The position numbers were made by a program, and so were the translations under genes. DNA of 49,644 bases, taken from an uncultured Bacteroidia bacterium. Its GTDB lineage: Bacteria; Bacteroidota; Bacteroidia; Bacteroidales; F082. Below the pieces are notes generated by a model. That model was not told the DNA's origin. It saw only the letters and a list, made by a program, of their open reading frames with translations, and did no database searches. Positions 47,910 to 49,644 of this stretch are shown here, piece by piece (position 1 is the first letter of the stretch; each line of letters opens with the position of its first letter). The stretch covers positions 1 through 49,644 of the forward strand of contig CACXQV010000037.1 in NCBI GenBank assembly GCA_902769875.1. Direction: 5' to 3'.

Positions 47910-49644
47910 TTATTTTAAAAGGTCATTAAACTTAGCTTCAAGCTCGCCGATGGTGAACGGCAGGCCCATCACCTTATTGAATTGCTCGCACTTGTATTCC
48001 GGGAAATTCATACGCAGGTACTTGGCGAACTGGCCGCGATTGATTTCGCAAACCACGATCTTCTTGTGACCTTGCAGCACTTCCTCAGTGTTGCGCGGCA
48101 GCGGCATGATGTAGTCGAAGTGGGCGTGAGCGATGCTCTTGCCTTCTTCCATCAAGCCCTCGACGGCGGTGCGGACGGTGCCGAAAGTGCCGCCCCAGCT
48201 CACCACGAGGAGGTCGGCGTTCTTGTCGCCGTAGATTTCTTGCAGCGGAATGTCATTGGCCACGCGGTTGATCTTTTCCTCACGGAGTTCGGTCATGATC
48301 TGGTGGTTCTCAGGATTGGTGGACAAGTTGCCCTTGCCGTTTTCCTTTTCCAGACCGCCAACGCGGTGACGCAAACCGGGCGTTCCCGGGATAGCCCATT
48401 CGCGGCGGAGCCATTTCTCGTCGCGGCGATAAGGCATGTAGTTCGGGTCGTCGGCCTTGGCCAACGGAGGCGTGATGCTCGGCAGATCGGCCATCTTGGG
48501 GATGCGGAACACCTCGGAGCCGTTACCCAACGAACCGTCGCTGAGCATGATGACGGGAGTCATGTGCTCCATGGCGATACGGGCGGCTTCGTAAGCGGTG
48601 TAGAAGCAACCGGCAGAGCTGCGGGCAGCGATGACCACAAGCGGAGCGTCGCCGTTGCGGCCGTAAAGGGCCTGCATCAGGTCGCTTTGTTCCATCTTGG
48701 TCGGAAGTCCCGTGGAGGGACCGCCACGCTGCACGTCGATGATGACCAACGGAAGTTCTGTCATCACGGCCAGACCCATGGCTTCGCTCTTCAGCGAGAG
48801 GCCGGGGCCGGAAGTCGTCGTCACGGCCATGCAGCCTGTGTAGGCAGCGCCGATGGATGACATGATGCCGGCGATTTCGTCTTCAGCCTGATAAGCCTTG
48901 ACGTTGAGGTTCTTGTATTTGGTCAGTTCGGCCAAAATGTCGGTGGCGGGAGTGATGGGGTACGAACCGAGGAAGAGCGGGCGGCCCGACTTCTCGGAGG
49001 CGGCCATCAAGCCCCAAGCGGCGGCGGTGTTGCCGGTGATGTTGCGATACTTGCCCTTTTCGAGGTCGGCGGCTTCCACACGATAGGTGTTGGTGAAGAG
49101 CTCCCAAGTGTCGGCGTAGTGGTAACCGGCGTCGAGGACGGTGCGGTTGGCCTTGATCACTTGGTCTTTGCCTTTGAACTTGGTCTCGAAATAGGCATAC
49201 ACAGTGTCGAGTTCGCGGTTGAACAGGTACATCACGATGCCGAGGGCAAACATGTTCTTCGACTTGAGCATCGACTTGTTGTCCATGCCGAAGTCCTTCA
49301 GGGCCTCCTTGGTGAGTTCCGAGATGGGAGCCTTCACCACTTGATAGTCGGCCAAGGTGCCGTCAACGGTGGGGTCGTCGGCATAGCCAGCCTTCTCGAG
49401 GGCCTTTTCGGTCACCGAGTCGGAGTCGAAGATGATGATGGTTCCGGGACGGAGCCAACGCATATTAGCCTTGATGGAGGCGGGGTTCATTGCCACAAGG
49501 ACGTCGCAGAGGTCGCCCGTGGTGTGGACAGGTTTGTGTCCGAAATGCACTTGGAAGCCAGAGACGCCAGCCACGGTGCCTTGCGGTGGGCGGATTTCAG
49601 CCGGATAGTCCGGGAAGGTGGCGAAATCGTTTCCGGCAAATGCT
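47910..49644 (-). CDS. korA: 2-oxoglutarate:ferredoxin oxidoreductase, alpha subunit (5' end cut)
   Basis: The frame runs from the stop at 47910 to the window edge without a start, so the N-terminus is missing. The first visible residues are AFAGNDFATFPDYPAEIRPP then GTVAGVSGFQVHFG, the usual gamma-domain start of fused KorA. A GTG at 49574 is internal and not the start. Further on are GNTAAAWGLMAASEKSGRPLFLGSYPITPATDIL (in parts), YQAEDEIAGIMSSIGAAYTG, TTSGPGLSLKSEAMGLAVM and RGGPSTGLPTKMEQSDLMQALYG, all standard for the family. It pairs with korB 8 bp downstream. Confidence 0.93.
   Translation of the reverse strand, partial: AFAGNDFATFPDYPAEIRPPQGTVAGVSGFQVHFGHKPVHTTGDLCDVLVAMNPASIKANMRWLRPGTIIIFDSDSVTEKALEKAGYADDPTVDGTLADYQVVKAPISELTKEALKDFGMDNKSMLKSKNMFALGIVMYLFNRELDTVYAYFETKFKGKDQVIKANRTVLDAGYHYADTWELFTNTYRVEAADLEKGKYRNITGNTAAAWGLMAASEKSGRPLFLGSYPITPATDILAELTKYKNLNVKAYQAEDEIAGIMSSIGAAYTGCMAVTTTSGPGLSLKSEAMGLAVMTELPLVIIDVQRGGPSTGLPTKMEQSDLMQALYGRNGDAPLVVIAARSSAGCFYTAYEAARIAMEHMTPVIMLSDGSLGNGSEVFRIPKMADLPSITPPLAKADDPNYMPYRRDEKWLRREWAIPGTPGLRHRVGGLEKENGKGNLSTNPENHQIMTELREEKINRVANDIPLQEIYGDKNADLLVVSWGGTFGTVRTAVEGLMEEGKSIAHAHFDYIMPLPRNTEEVLQGHKKIVVCEINRGQFAKYLRMNFPEYKCEQFNKVMGLPFTIGELEAKFNDLLK

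Overview
The window looks like a chromosomal contig of an uncultured Bacteroidales-type bacterium (phylum Bacteroidota). The reasons are: about eighteen exact matches to the Bacteroidota sigma-factor -7 element TAnnTTTG just upstream of genes; a secreted protein with a type IX secretion sorting tail; OmpP1/FadL, GIN-domain and C4-zinc-ribbon families typical of the phylum; a 2-oxoglutarate:ferredoxin oxidoreductase (KorAB); and AlbA_2 proteins with QKS-type repeats. No rRNA, tRNA or CRISPR array was seen, and no transposase or integrase gene.

Layout. 1-7,100: a MiaB-type methylthiotransferase, then a disturbed stretch (33-bp tandem repeat, copies of the miaB tail, a 37-45 bp hairpin present twice, a broken AAA ATPase gene, a REP-like palindrome), then an AlbA_2 regulator overlapping mtaB, then rpsT. 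7,100-11,050: radC, wecB-like epimerase, rpsF-rpsR-rplI, a SpoU/TrmH methyltransferase. 11,085-20,860: a 100-bp tandem repeat, a large T9SS cargo protein, a DUF3791/DUF3990 pair, mazG, and an envelope block (PagL-like deacylase, GIN lipoprotein, Tyr/Trp- and Ser-rich lipoprotein, OmpP1/FadL porin). 20,875-25,511: C4 zinc-ribbon protein and Nif3 protein opposite lpxK-PNP-lpxH. 25,533-28,982: a DUF1016 nuclease plus RlaP-like nucleotidyltransferase behind a palindromic operator-like site, then an M20 dipeptidase. 29,034-35,590 (minus): ABC exporter pair, a second AAA ATPase flanked by exact 20-bp direct repeats, an Ntn-hydrolase and a frameshifted dsbD. 35,625-45,396 (minus): a small MNT nucleotidyltransferase, tilS, and a type I restriction-modification operon (hsdR, DUF1016, hsdS, DUF1016, hsdM). 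45,393-49,644: flavin reductase, membrane protein, a 58-aa ORF and korB-korA (korA runs off the end).

The most interesting signal is how accessory cassettes sit against tRNA-modification genes. The type I R-M operon ends 2 bp before an intact, AT-rich tilS. At its other end, overlapping the flavin reductase stop, there is a short fragment that reads like the first ~20 codons of a different tilS (45280-45396). The simplest reading is that the R-M cassette entered or replaced the start of a native flavin reductase-tilS operon and brought its own tilS. At miaB a similar picture appears: a complete gene on one side and a 90%-identical copy of its last ~20 codons on the other side of an ATPase cassette. 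Both readings are inference from sequence layout and can be tested against related genomes.
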